A stretch of 64,000 bases of DNA from Anaerolineae bacterium (GTDB taxonomy: Bacteria; Chloroflexota; Anaerolineae; 4572-78; J111). How positions within the stretch are numbered: position 1 is the first letter of the stretch; every line of letters begins with the position of its first letter. Shown piece after piece: positions 40,765-49,643 of this stretch. Both the position numbers and the translations under genes were made by a program. The stretch is taken from NCBI GenBank assembly GCA_023151115.1, contig JAKLJP010000033.1, positions 1 through 64,000 on the forward strand. The letters are read 5' to 3'. The notes under the pieces were generated by a model that did no database searches, had not been told where the DNA came from, and worked only from the letters and a program-made list of their open reading frames with translations.

Positions 40765-42087
40765 TCACTCAACCACCGAGGTTGCTATAGCCTCGGTGGC
40801 TTTTGTTGAGTCCCCCGTCAAGCTGCGCCGATACTTCGCCAGCAGCATTTGTAAAAGGCGGCGCTGCTTCGCTTCGCTGTGATTTTGAATGAGAGACTCC
40901 AGTTCATTGAGTTGGAGGGCTGCGCGTCGTTTCTTTCCCCTGGACAGATGATACTTTGCCCGATAGAGTTGAACCTTGATTTCACCAAATCTATTTCCCT
41001 GAGTACGATACATCTCTAATGAGATATTCAGGTAGGAGTTGGCCTCCTGCCACTTACATTGATCGATCAGTATTTGGCCCAAATCCCCAAATAATTGAGC
41101 TAATTCTGACTGATTGGAGAAGCGCCGAAAAATAACTTCTGCCTGCCGCGAATATTTCTCCCCCTGCGCCAGATTACCTTTCAGCCAGTAAGCTAAGCCC
41201 AGATTATGATAAATTCCGCCAATTTCCTCTTCCTCGCCGGTTAACTCGGCCTGCCGCAAAGCTTTATCCAAAAAGATCAACGCTTCATCGGGGTTAGGAT
41301 ACTCCATCTCTAAATAGAGCATACTTTGGTTTATAAAGCCCCGCATGAGACCGTGTGCATCTCCCATTACTTGCCATAATGCACAAGCCTGATCGAGATG
41401 CTGCCGCGCCTGCTCCCATAACCCTTGCCGGGTATACAAAATACCCAGGTGATTTTCGGTATGAGCGCGGCCGTGATCGCTGTTGAGGCGCTCGAAGATG
41501 GCCAGGGCGCAGCAACACAGGATTTCGGCCCGCCACCAGTGACCCTGCTCGATGTAGAGGTAGCCCAGGTTGGTGCAGGCCCGGCCCAGGCTGAAGGCAT
41601 CGTTGAGCCGGCGGGCCAGGCTGATCACCCGGCGGTAGTGGCGGATGGTCTCGGCGGGGCGGCTCTGGCGCTGGCATAGCCGGGCTAATAAGGTGGACAG
41701 GTTGACCGCCGCGGCCAGGTCGCCGCTGGCTTCGGCCCGGCGGATGGCCTGCTCCAACAGCGGGTTCCAGCCTTCCCAGGCGCCGCGCCGCTCCAGGTGA
41801 GGCGAGAAGTGGGTCATCACCTCGTAGGCGGGCGGCCAGGCGTCGGCCACGTCCAAGGCGTAGCTCAGGGCCTTTAAAATCCCATCACGCTCATTGTCTA
41901 GCGCGGCCATATCCTCGTTGTGAGTCGTCACAAAATCGCGCCAATAGCTGACATTCTGCAAAATCCGGCGGCAGAAGAGGTCGGCGTAGGTGGGGGATGG
42001 GGGTTGGAGATTGGAGATTGGGCTGCCGAGCGCGGAGCGCCCGGCGTGGGGGATGGCGGGTGAGTCGGGGGTATCGGTTACTGCCAT
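40765..42087 (-). CDS. TPR-repeat protein, downstream half of a split NB-ARC/TPR regulator
   Basis: The 440-aa protein is mostly TPR units from about residue 80 onward (GRACTNLGYLYIEQGHWWRA, AHTENHLGILYTRQGLWEQA, GIYHNLGLAYWLKGN). ATG 42087 overlaps the NB-ARC gene stop by 10 nt, so both are translated together. The frame is open further up but would lie over the neighbour. An N-terminal SPISNLQPPSP is encoded by GGAGATT-type repeat words. Together the two genes make one HTH-NB-ARC-TPR protein, as commonly found in one chain. Confidence 0.82.
   Translation of the reverse strand: MAVTDTPDSPAIPHAGRSALGSPISNLQPPSPTYADLFCRRILQNVSYWRDFVTTHNEDMAALDNERDGILKALSYALDVADAWPPAYEVMTHFSPHLERRGAWEGWNPLLEQAIRRAEASGDLAAAVNLSTLLARLCQRQSRPAETIRHYRRVISLARRLNDAFSLGRACTNLGYLYIEQGHWWRAEILCCCALAIFERLNSDHGRAHTENHLGILYTRQGLWEQARQHLDQACALWQVMGDAHGLMRGFINQSMLYLEMEYPNPDEALIFLDKALRQAELTGEEEEIGGIYHNLGLAYWLKGNLAQGEKYSRQAEVIFRRFSNQSELAQLFGDLGQILIDQCKWQEANSYLNISLEMYRTQGNRFGEIKVQLYRAKYHLSRGKKRRAALQLNELESLIQNHSEAKQRRLLQMLLAKYRRSLTGDSTKATEAIATSVVE
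40773..40804 (+). terminator. intrinsic terminator after peptide gene 2, overlapping the TPR gene end
   Basis: CCACCGAGG and CCTCGGTGG pair around a 9-nt loop, followed by CTTTTG. On the plus strand it ends the peptide unit; on the minus strand it lies in the last codons of the TPR gene. Confidence 0.65.
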
Positions 42088-43412
42088 TTGATGACCTCGT
42101 TGAGCAAAAAGGTTTCGGTCAGGCGGTGGATGCGATAGCGGGGCTGTTCCAGATTGGCGCTGACTTCGAGCAGGGAGAGGGCGGCCAGGCGTTCCAATGC
42201 CTGGGTCAGTTCGATTGGGTCCAAGTCGCTCAAGGCGGTCAGTTGGGCCAGTGTCCCGTTTTGGGCCAGGGGCATGACCAGCAAGGTTTGGCGGCCGGCT
42301 TCGTCCAGGGCGTTCCAGGCCTGCCAATAGATATAGGTGTATAGGTCGTCCACCTTTTTGCCCTGCGCCTGGCGCAGGTTGTCGAGCACCTGGGCCAACG
42401 GCAGCGCCCGGATTTGCCCAACCACCAGCTTGAGGGCCAGCGGGTTGCCACCGACAACCTCGTAAATGCTGTCCAGTTGGGCGGGGGTGGCTTCGGCCAG
42501 AGCGGTCAAGCCGCGCACCTGGGCTTCATAAGCCAGCAAGGCCAGCACGTCGGCCCGGCCCAGTTCGGGCAAACTGAGGCAAAAAACATCATCGTAGGCG
42601 TGCAGGGCATGCCGGCTGGTCAGCAAAAACTTGGTCGGGTTGGCGCAGCGGCGCAGCAAGGGGATCAAGCTCTGGTAGTCGGCTACGGTTTCTAAGTTGT
42701 CAATGACCACCAGGTAGGGCTGCTTTTTGAGCAGCGCGGCCAGGCCGGCCTGCCTTTCGGTCAGGGAGAGGTTGAGCAGGAAGAGATCACCCAACTGTTC
42801 CAACAGAGCATTGGTCAGGGTGGCGGGGTCGAGGGCGGGCCGGTGGGTTGCTTCGATGTCAACGCCGGGTGAAAACTCCTCCTGTTTGGCGCTGACCCAG
42901 GCTATGTCGAAAAAGCGGTTGGCAGCGGCCAGCTCGCGCACCAGCGCCCCGGCCAATGAAGTTTTACCAATGCCGCCGATGCCGTCGAGCGCAATCAGCC
43001 AGGGGGCTTCCGGCTGCTCCAACGCCCGGCGGGCCTGGGCCTGAGTCTGGCTGACCCCAAACAAAAACTGCTCCGGCAGCAAGGTGAGGGGATTGAAGCG
43101 GCTTCGTTCAACATCGGGCGGGGGAGTGTAATGGGGAAAGATGCGATGCATTTCGTCGCGGGTCAAGCTGTAGTCAATCTGGGCCAGCCAGTGCTGGGCT
43201 TCGCCGGGGGTCAGGTAGCCGGCAAATATCTCGACCAGCCGCACCGCCGAGAGCCGGTCGGGCCGCCAAACCCGGCCGCGATACCGGTAGGCGCGCTCCC
43301 AGATGGAAATGAGTTCGGCGGTTACGGGGAGCAGTTCGGCCAGCTTTTCCTGGCTCAAGCTGCTGCCCCTGCGTAGTTCTCGTAATTTCTGGCCAAAGGC
43401 TTCCAGATCCAT
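42078..43412 (-). CDS. HTH (XRE-like) NB-ARC STAND ATPase regulator
   Basis: The protein is about 444 aa. An N-terminal XRE-like helix-turn-helix (LRRGSSLSQEKLAELLPVT) is followed by an NB-ARC domain with Walker A GIGGIGKTSL, Walker B YLVVIDNLE, the sensor LLTSRHAL and GGNPLALKLV; a winged helix follows. The sensor TPR part lies in the next gene, overlapping by 10 nt. Start is uncertain: ATG 43412 with AGAGG close by, or TTG 43427. It probably acts as a ligand-gated transcription regulator. Confidence 0.85.
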   Translation of the reverse strand: MDLEAFGQKLRELRRGSSLSQEKLAELLPVTAELISIWERAYRYRGRVWRPDRLSAVRLVEIFAGYLTPGEAQHWLAQIDYSLTRDEMHRIFPHYTPPPDVERSRFNPLTLLPEQFLFGVSQTQAQARRALEQPEAPWLIALDGIGGIGKTSLAGALVRELAAANRFFDIAWVSAKQEEFSPGVDIEATHRPALDPATLTNALLEQLGDLFLLNLSLTERQAGLAALLKKQPYLVVIDNLETVADYQSLIPLLRRCANPTKFLLTSRHALHAYDDVFCLSLPELGRADVLALLAYEAQVRGLTALAEATPAQLDSIYEVVGGNPLALKLVVGQIRALPLAQVLDNLRQAQGKKVDDLYTYIYWQAWNALDEAGRQTLLVMPLAQNGTLAQLTALSDLDPIELTQALERLAALSLLEVSANLEQPRYRIHRLTETFLLNEVIKWQ

Positions 43413-43680
43413 AGGCCTCTTGTTCAAACTGTTTGGGTTTTGTATGGGTTTTGTATCTGAACGAGGTGCAGGTTTTATGTTAAAATAAACTTGCAGCAGT
43501 CTCTACAAATTGCTAAATGTTGGCAAAACTGTGGCAGTTTTTTAGTGGAAGTGTGTTCGTTTAGGCGTTTTTATTATGCCGGATTTTTGTAGAATTGACA
43601 ATTAGCGCTCCACTATTTACCGAAGGAGTGTTCACGAACCTGTGGCGCCCCGCTAACGACGAAAATTCTTCGCTGGTGAT
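43413..43680. other. regulatory gap between divergent regulators
   Basis: AT-richer DNA without a supported gene. TTGACA occurs at 43595-43600 but no good -10 follows at 16-18 nt. AAGGAG near 43622 precedes a short frame that runs into repeat words and is probably not real. Confidence 0.4.
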
Positions 43681-43749
43681 GACCGAAGACCGGAGACCGA
43701 GGACCGGATTGCTATTTGTAACCAGTCTCCCGTCCCCGGTCCCCGGTCG
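43681..43749. repeat. composite hairpin, GACCGGAGACCG word
   Basis: The left arm (43681-43708) is GACCGGAGACCGAGGACCGG-like; the right arm (43725-43748) is of CCGTCCCCGGTCCCC words. The same word is found inside ccoI at 13367-13397. Confidence 0.82.
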
Positions 43750-43770
43750 TATTTTCAAAGGAGAAACTCA

Positions 43771-43983
43771 ATGGATGAAATTTTAACCGTACAAGAAGTG
43801 GCCCTTTATCTCAAAGTGAGCCGGAGCACGGTTTGGCGCTGGTGCAACCAGGGTCGGCTGCTGGCTTTCAAAGCCGGACACGGCTGGCGCGTGCCTCGAA
43901 CCACCGTCGAAAAGATGATGAACCAAAAACTCAAATGGCAAGAGGTTGAAGAGGAAGAAGCCGACCCAGCGCCGGCCTGGTAA
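43771..43983 (+). CDS. excisionase/MerR-like HTH (HTH_17) small DNA-binding protein
   Basis: The 70-aa protein has the helix-turn-helix ILTVQEVALYLKVSRSTVWR and the wing GRLLAFKAGHGWRVPR, as in phage excisionases and small MerR-like regulators. An acidic tail follows. AAAGGAG precedes the ATG. No integrase is near, so a regulatory role is as likely as an excision role. Confidence 0.88.
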   Translation: MDEILTVQEVALYLKVSRSTVWRWCNQGRLLAFKAGHGWRVPRTTVEKMMNQKLKWQEVEEEEADPAPAW

Positions 43984-44041
43984 ATAATCTCCACTTTTCA
44001 GGAGTTGGCACTGGGTTCACTTAATGGGAAGAAGGAGAATG

Positions 44042-44121
44042 GAACACAGAGCACACGGAGAAGACACAAAGTTCACTGAGAAACTCTGCGGTCTCTGTGC
44101 CTTCTTTGTGTCCTCTGTGTT
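44042..44121. repeat. composite hairpin, ACACAGAG/ACACGGAG word
   Basis: The left arm (44042-44082) of GAACACAGAGCACACGGAG words faces the right arm (44084-44121) of CTCTGTGCCTTCTTTGTGTC words. It is the same family as 4495-4591. Confidence 0.83.
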
Positions 44122-44161
44122 AAAATCCCATCTTGTAGACCCAGGACCCAGGAGTTTTGTT

Positions 44162-44542
44162 ATGATAAAAGCACGACTAGAAAGAAGACGCAGCCCGAAC
44201 CCTTATAGCGGCTGGTGGCTGGAAATCAATGGCGCAGTTCCCCCTGAAACATTCCAACTGGCTCCGGCTATCGAGAATAATGTTATTTTGCAGCGCATGC
44301 TCGAGGCGGCCTCAACCGAACTAGTGATTGACTTTTCGACGCTCAAAGAGTTCGACTCGCGCGGGCTACAGTTGCTGCTGATGCTGTACAAACAATTCTC
44401 ACCGCAGAACATTCAGATTGTTCTGCGCAATCCCAACCCCTACCTCAGGCGCGTCCTGCGGATTATGCAGTTTGACCGGGTCTTCAAGGTGGAACTGGAT
44501 GAAAATTCCGAGAAGGACGGCGTAGGGGGCCAATACGTTTAG
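44162..44542 (+). CDS. STAS-like domain protein (anti-sigma antagonist type)
   Basis: The 126-aa protein has the STAS core ELVIDFSTLKEFDSRGLQ, where the serine that could be phosphorylated lies in DSRG, and a later IQIVLRNPNPYLRRVLRIMQ. The ATG at 44162 is preferred; an upstream extension would run through a repeat hairpin. No partner kinase or phosphatase is adjacent. Confidence 0.75.
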   Translation: MIKARLERRRSPNPYSGWWLEINGAVPPETFQLAPAIENNVILQRMLEAASTELVIDFSTLKEFDSRGLQLLLMLYKQFSPQNIQIVLRNPNPYLRRVLRIMQFDRVFKVELDENSEKDGVGGQYV

Positions 44543-44586
44543 GCACTTAGGCATTCACATCGACAAAAAATTGTCAATCCTTCTTG

Positions 44587-44635
44587 CGAATGGCGAATGA
44601 TGATTCTGATTCGCCATTCGCTCATTCGCCATTCT
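44587..44635. repeat. composite hairpin, GCGAATG word
   Basis: GCGAATGGCGAATGATGA faces ATTCGCCATTCGCTCATTCG. Confidence 0.8.
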
Positions 44636-44692
44636 TTTCCAAGCGCAGTCTTGGAAAAAACTTAGGTTCTCAACGGCGCTTCGCTCCAGCAA

Positions 44693-44727
44693 AACGCTCT
44701 CGCCAGAGTTCGAGGGCGTTTTTTATT
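44693..44727 (+). terminator. intrinsic terminator
   Basis: AACGCTCTCG pairs with CGAGGGCGTT and is followed by TTTTATTT. It separates the STAS gene from the thioredoxin-like gene. Confidence 0.8.
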
Positions 44728-44806
44728 TAGCCTTTTGACGCTTATCGGTAGGATAGGTATACTGACAACATAATGATTTTGACGATCAAATCGGGGTATG
44801 CAAGCC

Positions 44807-45091
44807 ATGATCAAACTCTATCGCCCCGCCGATTGCCCGGACTGTGCTGAGATTGAAGCTGCTCTGCAAGAAATGGTGGTAGCGCACCAGGTAATTGTGC
44901 TCGAAGGTGGGCAGATGGCGGCGGAGCTTGGCCCCAAAGTCGCGCTCCCGGCCATTCGGGAGAATAATCGAACGGTCAGTGGGCCGGAGGCCATCAACAC
45001 CTATTTGAAAGAATTAGCCACATTTGTTGCTAACTGGCAGCGTTTTCAATCTGACTCGTGCTACCTTGACAACGAGGGGCAGACATGCTAA
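44807..45091 (+). CDS. glutaredoxin-like thiol protein
   Basis: The 94-aa protein begins MIKLYRPADCPDCAEIEAAL, a thioredoxin fold with active-site CPDC. The cis-Pro region is VALPAIRENN and a GPEAINTYL helix follows. It probably acts in thiol-disulfide exchange or as a small GST-N-like protein. ATG 44807 is preferred over 44798 because of GGGG spacing and family starts. Confidence 0.78.
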   Translation: MIKLYRPADCPDCAEIEAALQEMVVAHQVIVLEGGQMAAELGPKVALPAIRENNRTVSGPEAINTYLKELATFVANWQRFQSDSCYLDNEGQTC

Positions 45092-45179
45092 ATGGAAGAA
45101 TGGAAGAATGGAAGGATGGAAGAATGGTCAAGCAAAATAGGAACAAAGCATGGTAACTTTCCAGCCTTCCAACCCTCCA
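45091..45179. repeat. composite hairpin, GGAAGAAT word
   Basis: AATGGAAGAATGGAAGAATG words (45091-45127) face CCAGCCTTCCAACCCTCC (45161-45178), with a 30-nt spacer. The left arm contains the stop of the upstream gene, and the right arm leads into the next gene's start. Confidence 0.75.
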
Positions 45180-46202
45180 ATGAATAACTGGACTCCCCCC
45201 ACCGACTGGCTCAAAATCACCACGATTGACGCCCACACCGAGGGCGAGCCGTTCCGGGTGATTACCGGCGGCTTCTCCGACCTGCCGGGCGCGACCATTT
45301 TAGAGAAACGTCGTTATGCAAAGGAGCATCTGGATCATCTCCGCACTGCCCTGATGTGGGAACCGCGCGGCCACGCCGACATGTACGGCTGCCTTATCAC
45401 CCCGCCGGTCACGCCGGGCGCGGACCTGGGCATTCTGTTCATGCACAACGAAGGCTTCAGCACCATGTGCGGCCACGGCATTATCGGCATCGCCACCGTC
45501 GCCCTGGAAACCGGCCTGCTGCCGGCGGTCGAGCCGGAAACCATCCTCAAAATTGATACTCCCGCCGGATTGGTGACAGCCCATGCCATCGTCGCCGGGG
45601 GGCGGGTGCAGCGGGTTCGCTTTCAAAATGTCCCTTCTTTTGTCCTGGCCCTGGCTGAAACCGTTGATGTGCCGGGGCTGGGCCGGGTGCGCTATGACCT
45701 GGCCTTTGGCGGCGCTTTTTACGCCTATGTTCAGGCCGAAGCCTTAGGGTTGAACTGCACCCCGGCGGATTATCGTTCACTGATCGAAAAGGGGATGGCC
45801 ATCAAACGGGCGATTATGGCTGCTCGGCCTATCCCCCACCCATTCGAGGCGGATTTGAGCTTTTTGTACGGGACTATCTTTGTTGGGCCGGCGCTGGCGG
45901 GTGGGCACAGCCGCAATGTCTGCATTTTTGCCGAGGGCGAGGTGGATCGCAGCCCGACCGGCACAGGCGTCAGCGGGCGGCTGGCCTTGCATTACGCCCG
46001 CGGCGAAATTGGCCTGAACCAACCCATCACCATCGAGAGCATTATTGGCAGCCGCTTCACCGGGCGGGTCATTGAAACCACTACTTTTGGTCCTTACCCG
46101 GCTATTATTCCCGAAGTCGAGGGCACGGCCCACATCACCGGCCGCCACGAGTTTTTGATTGACCCCGCCGATCCTCTGCGAGATGGGTTCATCCTGCGCT
46201 AA
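45180..46202 (+). CDS. trans-3-hydroxy-L-proline dehydratase (proline racemase family)
   Basis: The 340-aa protein has the proline racemase fold: catalytic Cys97 in MCGHGIIG and the second site SPTGTG, where Thr260 replaces the Cys needed for racemase or epimerase activity. This Cys/Thr pair is the known hallmark of trans-3-hydroxy-L-proline dehydratase, which makes pyrroline-2-carboxylate. ATG 45180 (MNNWTPPTDWLK) is preferred, because codons further up come from a repeat arm. No reductase gene is adjacent. Confidence 0.9.
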   Translation: MNNWTPPTDWLKITTIDAHTEGEPFRVITGGFSDLPGATILEKRRYAKEHLDHLRTALMWEPRGHADMYGCLITPPVTPGADLGILFMHNEGFSTMCGHGIIGIATVALETGLLPAVEPETILKIDTPAGLVTAHAIVAGGRVQRVRFQNVPSFVLALAETVDVPGLGRVRYDLAFGGAFYAYVQAEALGLNCTPADYRSLIEKGMAIKRAIMAARPIPHPFEADLSFLYGTIFVGPALAGGHSRNVCIFAEGEVDRSPTGTGVSGRLALHYARGEIGLNQPITIESIIGSRFTGRVIETTTFGPYPAIIPEVEGTAHITGRHEFLIDPADPLRDGFILR

Positions 46203-46215
46203 ACGTTTTCCATTT

Positions 46216-46361
46216 GTAACTGCTCAGGCATGTCATTTCGACCGAAGGGAGAAATCTTCTAATCCGTGGTTTGCAGGCAACAACCTCAAAGATTTCTCGG
46301 CTTTCAGCCTCGAAACCTGTCCTGAGCCTGTCGAAGGATGACATGAAGGCTGAGTAGTTAC
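46216..46361. repeat. MITE-like palindromic repeat, family A copy 5
   Basis: GTAACTGCTCAGGCATGTCA is mirrored by GATGACATG...TGAGTAGTTAC. The right arm carries the CCTGTCCTGAGCCTGTCGAA module, inverted relative to copy 4. Confidence 0.88.
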
Positions 46362-46368
46362 TTCCGTT

Positions 46369-46992
46369 TTAACTCCGGCGTTTGCGCTGGTAATAGCGGT
46401 GGGCTTTAGCCCGGCTGCCACACAGATTCATGCTGCACCAGCGGCGGCTGCTATTTTTGCTGGTATCCACAAACAGCCAGTCGCAGCCTTCACGGCGAGC
46501 GCATTGCCGCACCTGGCGCAGTTCGGGTGAGGTCAGCAGTTCCGCCGCCGACCATACAATCGGCCAGAGCATAGCGTCTAACGCCGTGGTGTTCTGGATC
46601 AACTGCCGCACAAATCCGGTATCTGTCACCCCAATCTGAACATATCCCGGCGCTTGCGCCAACAGCCCATTCAAGGCCGTAACTTCCTCCGCTGCCGGGG
46701 GCTGCTGCTGAGCCGCCGCAGCAAAGAGACGATAGATCGTTTCTCGCAGCGCCAACGCTCGGTTAAACGTCGCGGCGGCCTCTGCCGGAGACTGTACCGC
46801 TTGCTGGCGCAGATGCTCGGCTTCGGCTACACTGAGCAGTCGGACATGTTGGCTCCAATCTATCAGGTCGGCGTAACTGTGGAGATATTCGTGATTCAGG
46901 GTCTCGGTGCGGGTAAAGGTATTGGCAAAATCCAGGCATAACTGGCCGCCAATCAGTTCCAGATTCGCCGCATTTCTTCGTTTACGGGCCAT
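46369..46992 (-). CDS. ABATE/CGNR zinc-finger transcriptional regulator
   Basis: The 207-aa protein has an N-terminal ABATE domain (LELIGGQLCLDFANTF) and a C-terminal CGNR-type zinc finger (WLFVDTSKNSSRRWCSMNLCG with CARREGC), where CGNR is changed to CGSR. Members are predicted to bind DNA and sense small molecules. It is divergent from the secreted-protein gene across about 100 nt that hold a good promoter, so it may control that gene. Confidence 0.9.
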   Translation of the reverse strand: MARKRRNAANLELIGGQLCLDFANTFTRTETLNHEYLHSYADLIDWSQHVRLLSVAEAEHLRQQAVQSPAEAAATFNRALALRETIYRLFAAAAQQQPPAAEEVTALNGLLAQAPGYVQIGVTDTGFVRQLIQNTTALDAMLWPIVWSAAELLTSPELRQVRQCARREGCDWLFVDTSKNSSRRWCSMNLCGSRAKAHRYYQRKRRS

Positions 46993-47005
46993 ATCTCACC
47001 CAAAC

Positions 47006-47034
47006 TTGACACACATCATCAGCCATGCTATTTT
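47006..47034 (+). promoter_or_regulatory. sigma70-like promoter of secreted protein gene
   Basis: TTGACA (47006-47011), 17 nt, TATTTT (47029-47034). An inverted pair TATTACC/GGTAATA flanks the start region (about 47034-47068) and could be an operator for the neighbouring CGNR regulator. Confidence 0.7.
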
Positions 47035-47098
47035 ATTACCATCAAAATAAATTATAGCAGGTAATAATAAACAGCACAAGCAGGGGGTCAATTGAATC

Positions 47099-48220
47099 AT
47101 GAAAGCAAAGATGCGTCGCGCCACGCTTGTCCTCGCCCTTTTTGCCAGCCTGGGCTTTATTTTTCTGGGGGGACTGCTCGGTTTAGCGCCTGCGGCCCAG
47201 GCCGCTGCCCCACCCCTTCAGACACCCAGCCCGCAGACATTTTCGATCACCGCTACCCTGGCTAATTCCTGGCAAGATGTCCTGGCCCGAACCCCGCTGC
47301 CTTACACTGCGCCCCTCCCGGAACCGGCCGCCGGCCCCTTTGATGGCTTTTTTGCCAAAATTGACCCGGCCTGGCCGCAGTGGTGGATCTGCCGGCGCTG
47401 CGCCGATTATCGGCCCGCCGGGGGCATCTGGAAACTGCAATTTGAGCAGGGCGTCATGCGAATTTATTATGACGTTACTCACTGGAGTAGTCTGGCTTCC
47501 TTCACCGTGTCGGGCGACCGGCTGACCCTGTTCAATGATCCCTACTGTGCCGAGGTCGGCGAATATAGCTGGACTCTGGCTGACGGACAACTGAAGCTGG
47601 AAACCATTAGTGACGCCTGCGCCTTTGGCCTGCGGGCGCGGACGCTGACCCAGCAAACCTGGTCCGCCTGCCTGCCCCCCGGTCCCACTACCGGTGTTAC
47701 AGCGTCGCCGGGCTGCGCGGATGGGGCGGCTATACCGGCGGCTCCCGCCCCGGCGGCTTTGCCGGTCACCGTTACTGTTCACGGGGGAGACAGCCGGTTT
47801 TTTGCAACACCGCCGGATGTTTTGGTTTTTGCCAACAGCCCCCTCCGGGCGGAGCGGGAAAATATAGATTTGACCTACCACTCGGAAAGTATTCCCTTTG
47901 GGTTAAACCGGGTCATCTGGTGGAGCGGCGATTGGATCGAGGTTTCGACAGAGCGGCCCTTTACGGCGATGGGAGTTCAGTTTATGGGCGACCCTTATCA
48001 GGGCTGGGCGCGGGTGCTGTTCGATGGGGTCGAAGTGTGGCGAGGTGATACTGCCGCCATCTGGTCGAAGCATGGCCGCCACGGCGGCTATATCCAGATT
48101 TCCGGTTTTGCGCCTGGCCCGCACACCCTGCGCGCCGAAAGTCTTGGCTCTGATTACCATCCCATCCAGGTAGCCAGTTTTGGCTTTAGCGAACAGGGCG
48201 GGGTTGAGCCGAAGAAATAA
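47099..48220 (+). CDS. secreted protein of unknown function
   Basis: The 373-aa product has a signal peptide (basic MKAKMRR, hydrophobic core LVLALFASLGFIFLGGLLGL, cleavage near AQA-AAPP). A middle region (about 90-180) with six cysteines looks like a small beta-rich lipocalin-like domain (FTVSGDRLTLFNDPYC). The C-terminal half has beta-sandwich phrases (GGYIQISGFAPGPHTLRAES) like carbohydrate-binding modules. It ends near a hairpin. No enzyme motif was seen. Confidence 0.78.
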   Translation: MKAKMRRATLVLALFASLGFIFLGGLLGLAPAAQAAAPPLQTPSPQTFSITATLANSWQDVLARTPLPYTAPLPEPAAGPFDGFFAKIDPAWPQWWICRRCADYRPAGGIWKLQFEQGVMRIYYDVTHWSSLASFTVSGDRLTLFNDPYCAEVGEYSWTLADGQLKLETISDACAFGLRARTLTQQTWSACLPPGPTTGVTASPGCADGAAIPAAPAPAALPVTVTVHGGDSRFFATPPDVLVFANSPLRAERENIDLTYHSESIPFGLNRVIWWSGDWIEVSTERPFTAMGVQFMGDPYQGWARVLFDGVEVWRGDTAAIWSKHGRHGGYIQISGFAPGPHTLRAESLGSDYHPIQVASFGFSEQGGVEPKK

Positions 48221-48236
48221 CCGAAATAAAAAGGAA

Positions 48237-48262
48237 AGCGCCCGGCAAAATTGCCGGGCGCT
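48237..48262. terminator. GC-rich hairpin, likely bidirectional terminator
   Basis: AGCGCCCGGC pairs with GCCGGGCGCT around a 6-nt loop. On the minus strand it is followed by TTTCCTTTTTATTT. The 190 nt to the dehydrogenase stop are AT-rich without a gene. Confidence 0.7.
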
Positions 48263-48451
48263 TGCAGTAGGCATAGGGGTTATTATTATAAATTTTGTGG
48301 GCGGCGGGTTCTCAATTTGAACCCTCAGCACAACCCAACTCATTGTCGGTGGTGTTCTCCCTGCCGTACTATCTGCTTATATCATAGCAAGCATTTGTTA
48401 GAAATTTGTTAACGTTTGATTAGAGTTTGATTAATGTCTCTGCCGCGTCCG

Positions 48452-49522
48452 CTAAAGGTCAATGATCACCTTGACTACCCGATCCTGATAAGCTGTATTC
48501 ATCGCAAATGCTTCAGGCGTTTGTTCCAGGGGGAAACGGTGGCTAATCAGGCTTGACAACGCCACCACGCCGCTCTGAGCCAGGCGAATGGCGCGCGGGT
48601 AAGTATGTTTCATACGCCGGGCCAGGCGAATGGTCAGGCCTTTGCGCCGCACCGTTGAATGTTTCAACGTTATCTCGTCACTCTTCGAAATGCCGACGAT
48701 CACCATTCGACCTCCCAGGCGGGCCATCTCAGCCGCTTGCTGCACCGAGTGGTCAGCCCAGGCTGCTTCGATAGCTACGTCCACGCCGTGGCCACTCGTA
48801 GCTTCCATCACGGCCTGCGCCGAGTCTTGCTCATCACAATTGATAGGAACGGCCCCCAACCGCTGAGCCACTTCCAAACGCCAGGGGAATTTATCGCTGA
48901 CAAAGATCGGCTGCGCCCCAGACAGTCGAGCTAATTGCAGAATGAACAGGCCCACTGCACCGGCCCCCAAAATCGCTACACTGTCGGCTACCCGAATTTT
49001 GGCCAGGTCAATGGCGTGGATGGCGACCCCCAATGGTTCCAGCAGAGCTGCCCCCGCGTCGTCCAACGTGTCGGGCACAGGAAAGCAACTGTGGACCGGC
49101 ATATGCAGCCATTGGCACAGGCTGCCGTGATCGGGATAGGCGCCGCAAAAGTGCAAGTGGTAGCACAGGTTGGGGTGTCCTTGCTCGCACATCTCGCAGC
49201 GCCAACAGGGTTGGGCTGGGTCAACCGCCACCCGCGTGCCTACGACCAGGGGTTGAAAATTGCCGTCCAGGTTGTCCGACCCCGGCCCCACCGCCTCGAC
49301 CACCCCGGCGAATTCGTGTCCCAAAATCAAAGGGCTTTGGATAACGCTGTTACCGATGCGGGCATCTTTATAACTGTGCAGGTCGCTGCCGCAGATACCT
49401 ACCGCTGTCACCCGCAACAGCGCCTCCCCCGGCCCCGGCGGCCCCGGATGTTCGACCTGTTCCACCCGTAAATCAGCCGGGCCGTGTAAGCGCACTGCGG
49501 TCATAGTTGAGGGATAATGCAT
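48452..49522 (-). CDS. zinc-dependent medium-chain dehydrogenase (alcohol/threonine/sorbitol type)
   Basis: The 356-aa protein has catalytic zinc ligands in [10 protein letters not shown] and LGHEFAG, structural zinc in [15 protein letters not shown], and a Rossmann motif [15 protein letters not shown]. Asp in VSDKF at the end of the second strand favours NAD. The substrate is unknown; L-threonine or a polyol fits the group. GGAG is 10 nt before the ATG. Confidence 0.9.
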   Translation of the reverse strand: MHYPSTMTAVRLHGPADLRVEQVEHPGPPGPGEALLRVTAVGICGSDLHSYKDARIGNSVIQSPLILGHEFAGVVEAVGPGSDNLDGNFQPLVVGTRVAVDPAQPCWRCEMCEQGHPNLCYHLHFCGAYPDHGSLCQWLHMPVHSCFPVPDTLDDAGAALLEPLGVAIHAIDLAKIRVADSVAILGAGAVGLFILQLARLSGAQPIFVSDKFPWRLEVAQRLGAVPINCDEQDSAQAVMEATSGHGVDVAIEAAWADHSVQQAAEMARLGGRMVIVGISKSDEITLKHSTVRRKGLTIRLARRMKHTYPRAIRLAQSGVVALSSLISHRFPLEQTPEAFAMNTAYQDRVVKVIIDL

Positions 49523-49555
49523 CGGTTGGGTTCTCCTTCGGAAATAACTTGGGGC

Positions 49556-49634
49556 ATGTCACTGCGAGCCGCAGGCGAAGCAGTCTCCAGCCCTGGAGAG
49601 GGGGATTGCTTCGGCCTCTGGCCTCGCAATGACA
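49556..49634. repeat. palindromic repeat, family B copy 1 (GTCATTGCGAG type)
   Basis: ATGTCACTGCGAGCCGCAGG is mirrored by CCTCTGGCCTCGCAATGACAT. The arms GAAGCAGTCTCC and GGGGATTGCTTC also pair. Confidence 0.85.
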
Positions 49635-49643
49635 TTTTCGCGG

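Noticed and set aside
38010..43412. Reading the STAND/NB-ARC genes as an anti-phage (Avs-like) defence system.
   Set aside because: They carry DNA-binding HTH or winged-helix domains and no nuclease, TIR or protease effector, which fits transcription regulators better.
43595..43786. 63-codon frame on the plus strand before the excisionase-like gene.
   Set aside because: Its second half is encoded by the GACCGGAG repeat hairpin, and it has no ribosome site at its start.
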